From Orobanche coerulescens (Eukaryota > Streptophyta > Magnoliopsida > Lamiales > Orobanchaceae): 64,000 nt of DNA. The first letter of the stretch is position 1. Every line of letters begins with the position of its first letter. Under the pieces are notes generated by a model. That model was not told where the DNA came from. It saw nothing but the letters and a program-made list of their open reading frames with translations, and did no database searches. The stretch covers positions 152,320,096 through 152,384,095 of the forward strand of contig CM065802.1 of NCBI GenBank assembly GCA_033398695.1, written 5' to 3'. Positions 1-10,200 of this stretch are shown here, one piece after another. The position numbers and the translations under genes were made by a program.

Positions 1-162
1 GATAAACGGATTTTATAAGTCTTCGAATGTTTTTAAAAGATAGTACTGTCGTTAGCCTCTTGGGCATTTGTAAATGTTTACGAAAATGTCTTTTAGTCTT
101 GTGGGTTCCGTCTCGGGGCCCACGGCGCTGTAATATTCCTGGATGACTCTGGAGGTGTTACA
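1..162 (+). mobile_element. 3' end of a Ty3/gypsy LTR (element H), truncated by the window edge
   Basis: The stretch ends with GGGGCCCACGGCGCTGTAAT and then GGAGGTGTTACA. This closely matches the last ~60 bases of the Gypsy-B LTRs (6910-6969 and 13966-14025), so it is the U5 end of a related LTR on the plus strand. The next base starts copia protein-coding sequence on the other strand, so this LTR belongs to an element inserted in Copia-1 pol. The rest lies outside the window, so solo or full-length status and TSD cannot be judged. Confidence 0.75.
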
Positions 163-1495
163 CCTTGGTCTGACCAACGTGACCAAGTCTAAGGTGCCAC
201 TTAAGAACTTGATTAGTATCCTGCCTCCCAAGTTTCCTAGTTATAGTGTTCACTACTGTTTTATTTTGTAAGTTCAGATGATATAAACCATTCAACAATG
301 TAGTTGTGCTAACCAATTTATTTTGAAAAGAAATTTTACAACTACCATTGCCAATGAATAAAGAAAATCCTTTCCGGTCCAAGACTGGAATGGATACAAT
401 GTTTTTATGCCCCTTGGCCAAAATCAGTACTTCATCTAACGTCAAAATAAAACCGGATTCTAAACCCAGTAGGAGTGATCCAATATCGGTTGCCTCGACA
501 CTTTGTCCGCTTCCGACAGTGATCATCACTTCCCCAGCTTCAAGCTACCTACTTCGTTCCAGATCATGATTCATAGTACAAATATGAGAAGTAGCACCTG
601 AATCCAAAATCCATGAAGCAGAATATACAGTAGCGGAACAACTAGTTTCAAAAACAAAAACTTACGTACCAGATGCGCCATTGATCTTGGGACAAGTCTT
701 ACGCTAGTGGCCCAGCTCACCGCATTCAATACATTTGTCCGTAGGTTTTGGACCGCCTACCTTCTGAACCTTTTGGGCCTTGCCCTTACCTTTCTGCACC
801 CCTTTCTTGGGTTTATACTGCCCGTAGGTCTTTTTCTTCTTGTTCTTCGACCTCCGAGACCCAAAAGAAATCACAAGAGCAGCCTCCCTCGGTTTAGTCA
901 TCATGTTAGACTGTGACATCACCAGTTTATTCATTAGCCCATATAATGTGCATGAAATCTCATTACAGTTGAAATTCATTACAAACGGAATGAAGGAGTC
1001 AGGCAGAGATTGAAGGATGAGATCAATCTGAAGGGATAAATCCATATGAAATTTGAGCACCTCGAGCCTCTCAATCATAGAGATCATCTTGAGGATGTGG
1101 TCTCCCACTTTCTCCCCTTCCTTCATCCTAGCACTGAATAACTGCTTCGATATCTCATATCTAGCAGTCCTACTGTGCTCTCCATAAAGCTCGGTCAAGT
1201 GTGCGAGAATCTGCCTAGCAGAAGTCATTTTCTCGTGCGCGCTCTACAGCTCAATAGTCATTGAGCCCATCATAAAGCCATGGACCAGCACATCAACCTT
1301 GACCCATTTTTCATGGACGTCAATCTCTTCCAGATTACCCCTAGTCCGGACTGGAGTCGGTGGAATGTCCGCCTCCAAGATGTACCCCAGAGAATCCATG
1401 TTGGGTACAATCATCAGATTCCACAAGCAGTCAACGAAGTTGGGGCCAGTTAGGAGATTCTTTTCAAGTAGTATTGCAAGTGGGTTCTTTGCCAT
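163..1495 (-). pseudogene. Ty1/copia gag and start of pol (Copia-1), interrupted
   Basis: Read leftward on the minus strand in one frame. Gag starts at 1495 with the copia motif NPLAILLEKNLLTGPNF, continues through the UBN2-type capsid region (1228-750), and has a CCHC knuckle (CIECGELGH, then a Cys four residues on) near 705-735. An aspartic protease motif (LDSGATSH) lies near 575-605. A GAG-pre-integrase segment ending WHLRLGH lies near 170-530. In-frame stops occur at about 1241-1243, 701-703, 655 and 553, and no frameshift is needed. Pol is then cut at 163 by LTR H. Gag would assemble the particle, and protease would mature it. This copy is dead. Confidence 0.85.
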
Positions 1496-1993
1496 TTTTA
1501 GAGAGATATTGTTTTGTTTCTCTGTATTGATTTAGACAAGATTGAATTAGTGACTTGTTTTATTATGACAGAGTATAGAATTTAAGGGCTTGTATAATTC
1601 TTGTCTCGGTTCCCACTAATTTTATCGGAATTACACACTCCCATGTTATAACCCGGAAGTCATGGTTAGATTGACTTCTTAGTGGTGATCGAGTTCTTTT
1701 CAAATTTTAACAGACGCAGCCTCTCAGGTTTGTTGCCTATTAATTTCCGCAAAGTGGTGTCCAACACCAACCCGTCCAACGGATGATTCGATCTTCTTTT
1801 ACCCCTAGTCTTCATGCCCTAAACCTATCAAGTTTCTTAGCAATCCAGACTATCTAAGTTGTTGACCATCAACATCTATCAGCTTGACGATTGAATCTCG
1901 CCCGACAACCTATCAGGTTTCTAGGGGCAAAATTTATCACCAACCGAAGGCATCTAATGCACTCAAGAATTTATCAACCTCTACCAAATATAT
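1496..1993 (-). other. Copia-1 5' leader, gag-proximal part
   Basis: Noncoding leader between the copia gag start and the Gypsy-A insertion point. It aligns by eye with the equivalent part of Copia-2 at 24410-24880; shared blocks include TCCCACTA..TTTATCGG, the phrase around GTGATCGAGTTCTTT, and GCATCTAATGCACTC. The leader resumes at 21119 after Gypsy-A. No ORF is visible. Confidence 0.75.
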
Positions 1994-2144
1994 TGTAATA
2001 TCCGGATAAATTATTGAGTATTTCATCTATATTGAACCCTGTATTGTTCGAATTTGCGATATCAATAATCGAAGTATGACCTTTCTCGTATTCGTATCCA
2101 TGTGCATGATAATATCAACATGTAAATTTCACATGCAGTACGTG

Positions 2145-2518
2145 ATAACGTATGCTAAGAAGAGAGCTTAACGTACGTTATATGCCATGATTAGAGTACG
2201 CTACGAATGAAGCGTAGCGTACGTAAGGCAACCAATAATTGAGCAGGACAGCTATCACATGAGCCAGCTAGTGGTGTGCCCGGCCAGATCCTCACCAGAT
2301 TCTCACGGCATGAACTTGAACAGTTTTTAAGTCAACGGGTGTTAACGTACGCTAAGGTATGTCTCTAGCATATGCTAATGGGTGTTGCTTACGTACGTAA
2401 ATTGATGGTGTAGCGTACGTAAGCGAGTACTAATCGAGACAGTAAGCTATTAATGGATGATAGCGTACGCTAAGTATCATAGATAGCGTACGCTAATCTT
2501 AAAAGATTATAAATAAGA
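2145..2518 (+). promoter_or_regulatory. LTR-A promoter: palindrome array plus TATA box
   Basis: About ten copies or near-copies of a 12-base palindrome of the form TAGCGTACGCTA or TTACGTACGTAA occur here, including two exact TAGCGTACGCTA at 2461-2472 and 2484-2495. A TATA box (TTATAAATAAG, 2508-2518) follows immediately. The 3' LTR repeats this at ~18775-19126 with its TATA at 19138. The promoter role is inferred from position. Confidence 0.65.
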
Positions 2519-3274
2519 CAACACCCCATTTCATTTGTCTATGTTTTCTTCACTTGTCCTTCACAGAGAGCCTCCCCCTTCTACATAAACATCCATAGAC
2601 CATCTATACTCGATCATTGGAGTTTGGATATCACTTATATTGATCATTGAAGTTGAGAAGCATCCTGGATTGGCACACAAGAAACCGGAGTGGGCTCTAC
2701 CTATTGTCTCAGTGTTCTCTTCATCTTAAGGTATGTTAATACTATCTCCAACCTTGGATTCGTATTCTTAAGGATATTATGATCATGCTACCAAGGACAT
2801 TAAGTTCCATAGATGATTTATTCAACCAACATCATGTTTAGGAAGTTGAGATGATTATGCTTAAGCTACCATTATAGTTGGAATCCTGTTACGGCAAACA
2901 ATAAGAGTAGTGTTCTGAGATTGATAATCCGTATCGCATGGTGTTGTCATAATGATCGTAGGCTTGGTATGAATATCACTTTTGCTAAATGGACTTAAGG
3001 AAAGGACCATCGAAGGTTGTATCATTTTCTTATAAGTTGGATTGGTTAATTAATCTTCATGATGAAGTTTGAATGTATTGATGATATTGGTAACAAGTGT
3101 ATCAAACTTAGATTACCCGAACTACGTAAGAGAATTTGTAATCAAGATTGGAGTATGACATCATGATGATATGCTTATCCTTGAAGTTGGAAGACATTGA
3201 ACATCATTAGATCATTCAAGTTTGCATGAGTGTAACATGTATGAAGATAACATACGTTAAACACTGAGAATTTC

Positions 3275-3540
3275 GTACGACGAGTGAGTCGTCTGATTAG
3301 GGAGGATACTATCAGATGCATGTTTAGCGTGCGCTAGGCTCTGTAGCTTACGTACGTTAATGGGTAGACTTAACGTACACTACGTTGGGTACGTAACGTA
3401 CGTTATATCATCAGACGAGTCAGTCGTCTGATCAGAGAGGAACTGTCAAATGCATGATTAACGTACGCTAGGCTTTGTATCTTGCATACGCTAACAAGCA
3501 TACTTAACGTAGGCTATGGTTGGTACGTAACGTACGTTTT
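3275..3540 (+). repeat. ~134-bp tandem duplication carrying a second palindrome cluster in LTR A
   Basis: Two successive units (about 3275-3408 and 3409-3540) share the same order: a perfect inverted repeat CAGACGAGTCAGTCGTCTG (intact at 3412-3430, partial in unit 1), a diverged GATACTRTCAGATGCATG-like block, then three or four palindromes of the GCGTACGC/ACGTACGT type. The 3' LTR keeps both units at ~19910-20180. Confidence 0.7.
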
Positions 3541-4481
3541 GTAGACCAGACAGGTTACGTTTTGTTGAACTTTCGACCGTAATTTAGGATGTTAGATGTT
3601 CGTACGATAGTTATTCGATGTGAGATGAGCTCTATATTATTTCTTCTTTTTAAGGTTCGAGCTTTGCAACGTGATTAAGCGAAGGGGCGACCTTCGAGTG
3701 TTTTGACATTCGTCGAAGTTTTATCATTGTCATCAATTCGAGGCAAGTACATTATTTATGTTTTACGTGTTGATGTTATACATATTGTCGTGTATATGTG
3801 TCGTTGTTGTATGTCCACCTCATGTTGGTCCGACGGGATCATCTTGGGAACTATGCTCGCGTGCGCTGGATCATCGGACAGGTTTTTCCGCCTCGTGTTG
3901 GTCCGACGGGATCATTTTGGGATCTAGGCAGTGAACGCTGGATCATCGAAATTACCATGTGTATGTTGTGATGTCATGTTATGATTATTATTTGTTTATG
4001 GTACTTATGAGTTTTGTCGTAGGAAGAGGCTCATTGGCATTTTTGGTCATTTATGTTATTATTCGTGAGTTGCTGAATGATATGTTGCGGTACTTGTACT
4101 AGCATCATTGTGATAACCCCTTCGGGGGTGAACATTTGTTTTTGTTCAGGTTACAGGAGATCAGGAAAACAAGCATTAGAGCCGCATGACGATGGGGGTG
4201 CAGAGTGATGTTCCGGCCGAAATAATTTGTGGAGTTAAATGTTGTTTTTAATAAAGTACTCGAGTACGTTGTCCTTTATTATATTTGATTTAGGTATGTA
4301 TTGACATTAACTGTTGAACGTTGTATTGCCGGCGTTGTTCCGGACTCATTGTATTTTATTGTTGTTGTCATCGTTCATTGTTGTTTATTATTGTCATTTC
4401 GTTTTCTCAGCCTTGTAAATCCTTACATAAAGGATTTACGGTGCTGTAACATTCTTGAATATATCGGGGTGTTACAGAATA

Positions 4482-4493
4482 TAGTATCAGAGA
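4482..4493 (+). other. Gypsy-A primer-binding site (degenerate)
   Basis: TAGTATCAGAGA lies six bases after the 5' LTR. It resembles the initiator tRNA-Met complement TGGTATCAGAGC with two changes. The other elements here carry the exact or near-exact form at the same place. Confidence 0.6.
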
Positions 4494-4690
4494 TAAGATT
4501 ATGGATATCTTGGCTGTTGGGTTAAAATAAGGGTCGTGTATTTCTTTTGAGATTATCGGCCGTGAATAACATCACTGTACTACCTACGTCTTCGTGCGGG
4601 CGGTGGTTGTAAGTTCCTAAACTCTTTCTCGTTCTTTACATGTGATACCTATTTATACTTGAACGTTAGAACGATATTATTACCCGTATA

Positions 4691-4804
4691 TTGAGCATTT
4701 ATGCTTATAGTATGTTGAGAGGAGGACGTGGACGTGGTCACGGTCACGGACGCGGACGTAGGAATGCTGAAAGAGAAGCTTTGACTTATAATCAGGCAAG
4801 CCAC
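4691..4804 (+). pseudogene. Gypsy-A gag, N-terminal piece
   Basis: Opens with a short leader and then MLRGGRGRGHGHGRG (second Met at 4712), the Gly-Arg-rich gag start also seen in Gypsy-C at 46084. Gypsy-B interrupts it after the pentamer GCCAC (4800-4804). The reading frame resumes at 14031 once B and one copy of the duplicated pentamer are discounted. Confidence 0.8.
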
Positions 4805-5322
4805 TATAATATCCGCATTTTTCCCTTCTCTTATTATTCTCATTTTAGTGCATTTTCATTTTTGGCAACTCGCTTGTAACCGTATCGACATTTTGAGGAT
4901 ATTTAATATTAAACTTTTTGTCGTTCGAGCTTGATTCGGACTCGTTTTACTCGATTTGATGTTTCATGTTGTTATTTCGGATATTATCGTAATCGTCATT
5001 TGGAACCGCCGTTTCGGGGTTGCCAAAGATCCATCTCGTGTTGTTATGGGCGTTGTGAGCTTTTGTTTGGTGTTTCGACCATGTGTCATACATTCCGGAT
5101 GTTTGGGCCGTTTTGTAAATTTTCCCAAACTTTTGGGAAAATTTCGTTTGTTGATTGTTTTTCCGAACCTTTGAGTAGTCGGAAATATGTTTTCCTTCGG
5201 CATTTAAGTTCGTCGTTTCAGGTCCCTAACGTCCGTACCATCGTGAATTGTTCACCGTTGTATTTCGATTCTTTTCCGGTACCTCCCTCATTTCTTCTGG
5301 CCTGTACTCCACAGAAAGGAAT

Positions 5323-5568
5323 GTTACGTACGTAACAACCTTTTGGTTACGTACGTAACGTTCTAGTGTATTTCGATCCAGGACGATTACGCCTTTTTGG
5401 TTACGTCGTAACACCCTTTTAATTCGTCGTAACGCCTGAGTATTTCGATCCGGGCGATTACGCCTTTTTGGTTACGTACGTAAGGCCCTTATGGCTTACG
5501 TACGTAATACAGCTTACGTACGTTATCATGTGGTGGCTAACGTACGTAACGAGGCCTGGGTTTATAAA
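5323..5568 (+). promoter_or_regulatory. LTR-B promoter: TTACGTACGTAA array plus TATA box
   Basis: At least six exact or near-exact 12-14-base palindromes of the GTTACGTACGTAAC type lie between 5323 and 5550, two of them reduced to GTTACGTCGTAAC or similar. TATA (TTTATAAACC) follows at 5561. The 3' LTR has the same array at ~12384-12615 with TATA at ~12625. Regulatory function is inferred. Confidence 0.65.
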
Positions 5569-6175
5569 CCCAGGGGTTGACTGATTTCGGCCATTTTCAC
5601 TCCTTCTCCTTCCCATCCGACTCCTAGGCAATCTTCTTGGCATTTCCGGCGATTTGAAGCTTCGTAACTCCGAGCCATCATCTTCTTCGAGTTTTTGGAG
5701 TATATTATCAACCTCTAATCGTGTTCTTCATCATTATTCAAGGTAAACTCCTAAAAGCCTTGTTTTGGGTAAATTGAAGGGGTTTTCATGTTTCGTCCGA
5801 TTCGTTCCGTATGTTAGCTTAATTCATGATGTACATGATTAATCTCGTTGGTTTTGTTGGTTTCCCTACGGATTCATGGTATATTTCGTAGTAATTTTGT
5901 AATCGAGAGGGTTTGGTTGTGGTCCGCCCTCGTTGTTATGTCTATACGAATATACATGAATCGTAGGCGGATTTTCGGGTATATTCCATTTCCGTATTCG
6001 TCTAGAGTTGGTTGTGATTATGTTCTTCGAATCGTTAGGTTCGGTCCCTTTGGTTCATAGCGTTCGTCGGTGATTATCCTTTCCGTCCGTTGCATCATCA
6101 ATTATTCAAGGCAAGTACTCTTAGAAACCTTTATGCTTAACGTGAAATGGTAATGTATATTGTGTGTGCTTTACT

Positions 6176-6412
6176 CACCTCGGGAGGGTCCGACGGGGCC
6201 TCGAGGGAATCTATGGCTTCGTCCTGGATTCACGAGTTTGTTTCGCTAGCCAGCTCGGGAGGGTCCTTAGAGGCCTCGAGTGGGATTCGTGGCTTCATCC
6301 CGGTCCTAGGTGACGTGTGGTGCTTAATTTGTTTTATGAATGTGACCAGCTCGGGAGGGTCCTTAGAGGCCTCGAGTGGGATTCGTAGCTTCGTCCCGGT
6401 CCTAGGCAAATT
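6176..6412 (+). repeat. Tandem repeats in LTR B with GGGTCC..GGCCTCGAG core
   Basis: Three direct repeats each begin CTCGGGAGGGTCC, followed by GACGGGGCCTCGAG or TTAGAGGCCTCGAG and a GGCTTCGTCCYGG-type block. They recur at ~13245-13466 in the 3' LTR. They lie between the donor-like GCAAGTA at 6111 and the acceptor-like site at 6584. Confidence 0.75.
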
Positions 6413-6974
6413 AATTGTGACTGTTTAATTCCGGAAAAGACATGTCTAGTTTTGGTTTTGAAATGATATTGGTGCATGTGCTATGAAATGTGTAAGCGAT
6501 TGGTTTGCCTTGAATACTTGTACTAGCGTAATTGCTAACCCCTTTGGGGACCCGTTTTGGGGAAATTCTTGTTATGGATTTCAGGTTATGATCATCAGGA
6601 CGAGCGAGCGCTGGGACAGTACGAGGATGTTGGCTAGGGTCGTTGACATGTGCACTTGTGTCTACTTATTTCTTTTGTCCATTTCGATATGGTTGTTTCC
6701 TATATTTATACACTGATAAACTGTACTCGCGAGTACTTGGGCTTTTCATTTCAAACTCCGTATTGTAATACTTTAAAATTATTACATTGTCGGTTGATGC
6801 TTATTTCGCCGGTTGCTCCGGGCGTATCTTGTTATGTCATATCATTTAAATGTGTGTCCTCGCTAACCGAGATGGTTAGTCGAGTGGAGTTTTCTTGTTT
6901 GTAGTCTCGTGGATCCCATGTAGGGGCCCACGGCGCTGTAATATACTTCGAATATCTCGGGGTGTTACAGAAAA

Positions 6975-6986
6975 TGGTATCGGAGC
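6975..6986 (+). other. Gypsy-B primer-binding site
   Basis: TGGTATCGGAGC, five bases after the LTR, complements the 3' end of initiator tRNA-Met with one difference from the commonest plant form TGGTATCAGAGC. Confidence 0.85.
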
Positions 6987-7211
6987 TTTAGGTTTATGGA
7001 TACCTAGGCTTGTTGGTTATTTGGGTCCAGTCGTGTTTTGTTTTGCACATTGTCACACCGCTGCCAGCATCTCGGTACTCCCAGTGCTCGTAAGTTTTCT
7101 TATTCAGTCCTTTGTTTTCATGCATAGTATTTCCGCTTTTCGAATCATAGTTGCTTTTTCCTCCCTTACTCATCATCAATATACTTCTGTTATCTCTTAA
7201 CACCAGTATGG

Positions 7212-10200
7212 ATGCCGGAGGAAACCGTGGTCGTGGTCGTGGACGCGGCCGAGGACGTGGGGCAGCCGGTGGGGCGGCCACGTCGCATTCTTCGAGGCCG
7301 GCGATCGGCGACCGTCACGATCATGCTTCTTCTCGGGGCGCGCCGATCTTGGCATTGCGGCTCTTATGCAGAAAATGGTTACCCAAATGGCGGCTATAGC
7401 TCGGGTGGTCAGAACCCCGATCGTGCCCATGCTAATCGGGCGGAGCGGATCGGCTCTGAGGATGTCATCAAGATGCATCCTCCTCAGTTTTCGGGAGCTT
7501 CGGACCTGATCGGCTGGGAAGGGTGGATCAAGGAGATATCTAAAGTCTTCGTTGCCACCAACTGTCCCGAGGACCGCAAGGTCCCTATTGCCCAGTACTT
7601 TCTCACTGGGGATGCTATGGATTGGTGGGAAGCCGTGGGGCCCAAAGATCATGTTGCTTCGTGGGCCGAATTTCAGGAATTGATGGAGACCGAGTATTGC
7701 CCGTGGCCGGTCAGACAGGCTCGGGTACATGCTTTCTATGATGCTCAACCACGGGATATCCCCGTATCTCAAGCCATTGCCGATTTTATCAAGGAATTGG
7801 GCTATGTGAAGACCAAAGTTGTCGAAGAGAGTGACAAAATTTTTCATTTTTCCAGGAGGATGAAGCTGTCCATTCGGGACTATATGTCTGGACTCGTTTG
7901 CACTACTTTGAAGGATTATCAGAGTCGAGCTCTTGCTTATGATATGTTCGTGACGGCAAGTGATGTGGCTCGTGAGAGCAAGAAGCAGAAGTCGGCCAGA
8001 AATTTTTCTGGTCCCAAGAGTGGAGGCCATCAGAAATCTCAACCTGTAAACATTTCTACGGGTGGTTCGACTCGTTTCTCTGGGAGTTTCCGAAGTGCCG
8101 TCGGAACCTTCGTCCGGGACCCCAGATGCTTTAACTGTGGCAAGCCAGGCCACGTGAACCGGGATTGTCCTCGTCCACCTTTGACTTGTCATACTTGTGG
8201 TCAGTCGGGCCACAAGGCTTCTTTTTGCGAGAAGCTCAGACAGTTTCGCGGCGCCCGTTCTTCTCACCCAGCACCTATGGAGCCGAGTGTGAACCAGGGC
8301 TCATTCGCTCCGCCGCCACCGCCGAGGGCCGGCCGAGGTAGGGGTCGGGGTCAGCCCGCTAGAGGAGGAGCTTCCAGTGTCGGCTCTGCCCAGCCGCGTA
8401 TCTACGAGATGAGGAGGGCCGATGATCCAGCGGCTACTGTGGCGACAGGTACCGTTCATATCCATTCTCATCCTGTCGGTGTGCTTTTTGATTCGGGTGC
8501 TACGCATTCATTCATTTCTCTAGAGTGTGTACGCCATTTGAGTCTCGACTGCTTGTCACCTTGCGAGCCTTTCATCGTTAAACTTCCTAGCGGTGATAGA
8601 ATTGTCGGTGATCGAGAGGTCCGGGACTGTTCTGTGTTTATTTGTGAGAGGGTCTGGCCCTCTAATCTTATTGTTGTAAGTATCGAGTGTGAGGATTTGA
8701 TTCTCGGGGATGATTGGCTCGAGCGGCATGGTGCAATCATGAATTACCGCACGAGGATCATTACCATGTTAGCCGAGGACGGCACTGAACACTCTTTCAC
8801 GGGGCGAAAGAGAAACCATAGGTTTGTTATTAACGCCTTGAAGGCGATGAAACTCATGCGGAAGGGGTGTACTGGTAATTGGTGCTACGCCTTGAAGGCG
8901 GAGAATGGTGGAGTCGAGCTTTCGTCGATTCCAGTCGTTAGTGAGTTTCCTGATGTATTTCCTGACGAGTTACCGGGATTGCCACCGGATCGTGTGGTCG
9001 AGTTTGCTATAGAGTTAGAGCCGGGCGCGGCTCCAATTTCAAAGGCGCCGTATCGCATGGCACCTTCAGAGATGGCCGAGTTGAAGAAACAGTTGAGTGA
9101 ACTTCTTAAGTCGGGGTATGTTCGACCGAGCACCTCGCCTTGGGGCGCACCGGTCCTGTTTGTGCGTAAGAAGGATGGTTCACTGCGTTTGTGTATCGAC
9201 TATCGCGAACTAAACAAGGTGACCATCAAGAACAAGTATCCTTTGCCGAGAATTGATGACTTGTTCGATCAGTTGCAGGGAGCCGCGGTATTCTCAAAGA
9301 TTGATTTGAGATCGGGGTACTATCAGCTCCGGGTGAGGGAGTCCGATGTGCCGAAAACGGCTTTTCGGACGAGATACGGACATTATGAGTTTGTAGTTAT
9401 GCCTTTCGGGTTAACTAATGCGCCGGCAGTGTTCATGCGATTGATGAACAAAGTCTTTATCGAGTATTTGGATAAGTGTGTCGTCGTCTTCATCGACGAT
9501 ATTCTTATTTATTCGAGGAGCGAGGAAGAGCATGCCGATCATTTGCGAGTGGTGTTAGACGTTTTGAGGACCGAACAACTCTATGCAAAGTTCTCGAAAT
9601 GTGAATTCTGGCTGAAGGAAGTGATGTTTTTGGGTCACGTGATTTCAGCCGATGGTGTTCGTGTGGATCCGCAGAAAATTGAGGCAGTGTTGGATTGGGC
9701 ACCGCCCACGAATGTGAAAGAGATCCGTAGTTTCTTGGGTTTGGCTGGCTACTATCGTAGGTTCGTCGAGGGTTTCTCGAAACTAGCTCGGCCACTTACA
9801 CAGTTGCTCCAGAAATCCGAGAAGTTCGTCTGGAATGACGAGAGGCAGTCCAGTTTTGAGGAGCTGAAGAGGCGATTGACTTCAGCCCCGATTTTAGCGT
9901 TGCCGTATGGCAACGAAGGTTTTGCTGTTTATAGCGATGCTTCGAGTCAGGGTCTTGGGTGCGTATTGATGCAGCACGACAAGACCATCGCTTATGCGTC
10001 GAGACAGTTGAGGCCATATGAGCTCAACTACCCTACTCATGATTTGGAGTTAGCGGTAGTTGTTTTTGCACTCAAGATTTGGCGCCACTATCTTTTCGGC
10101 TCTACATGTCAGATTTTTACCGATCATAAAAGTCTGAAATACATATTTACTCAGCGGGAGTTGAATATGAGGCAGAGGAGGTGGTTAGAGCTGATTAAGG

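Larger units (their letters stand above)
1994..4476 (+). repeat. Gypsy-A 5' LTR
   Basis: Starts TGTAATATCCGGATAAATTA and ends ATCGGGGTGTTACA. It contains a palindrome array (2145-2495), a TATA box (2508-2518), a splice-donor-like AAG/GTATGTT at 2731, a tandem duplication at 3275-3540, a second donor-like GAG/GCAAGTA at 3743, a two-copy tandem repeat at ~3815-3950, and an acceptor-like TTCAG/GT ending at 4149. The matching 3' LTR is 18623-21118. Confidence 0.9.
4805..6969 (+). repeat. Gypsy-B 5' LTR
   Basis: Begins TATAATATCCGCATTTTTCC and ends CTCGGGGTGTTACA. It carries palindromes at 5323-5550, TATA at 5561-5568, donor-like sites at 5743 and 6111, three ~85-110-bp tandem repeats at 6176-6412, and a branch-point-like TTGCTAAC with an acceptor-like TTTCAG ending at 6584. 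The 134-codon open frame at 4931-5335, repeated at 11992-12396, is only LTR sequence. Confidence 0.9.

Noticed and set aside
4931..5335. 134-codon frame repeated at 11992-12396
   Set aside because: Lies wholly within the Gypsy-B LTRs. Duplication reflects the LTR pair, not protein conservation.
7197..8267. 356-codon minus-strand open frame
   Set aside because: It is the antisense shadow of Gypsy-B gag; no family motif, and the plus strand has clear capsid and zinc-knuckle coding.
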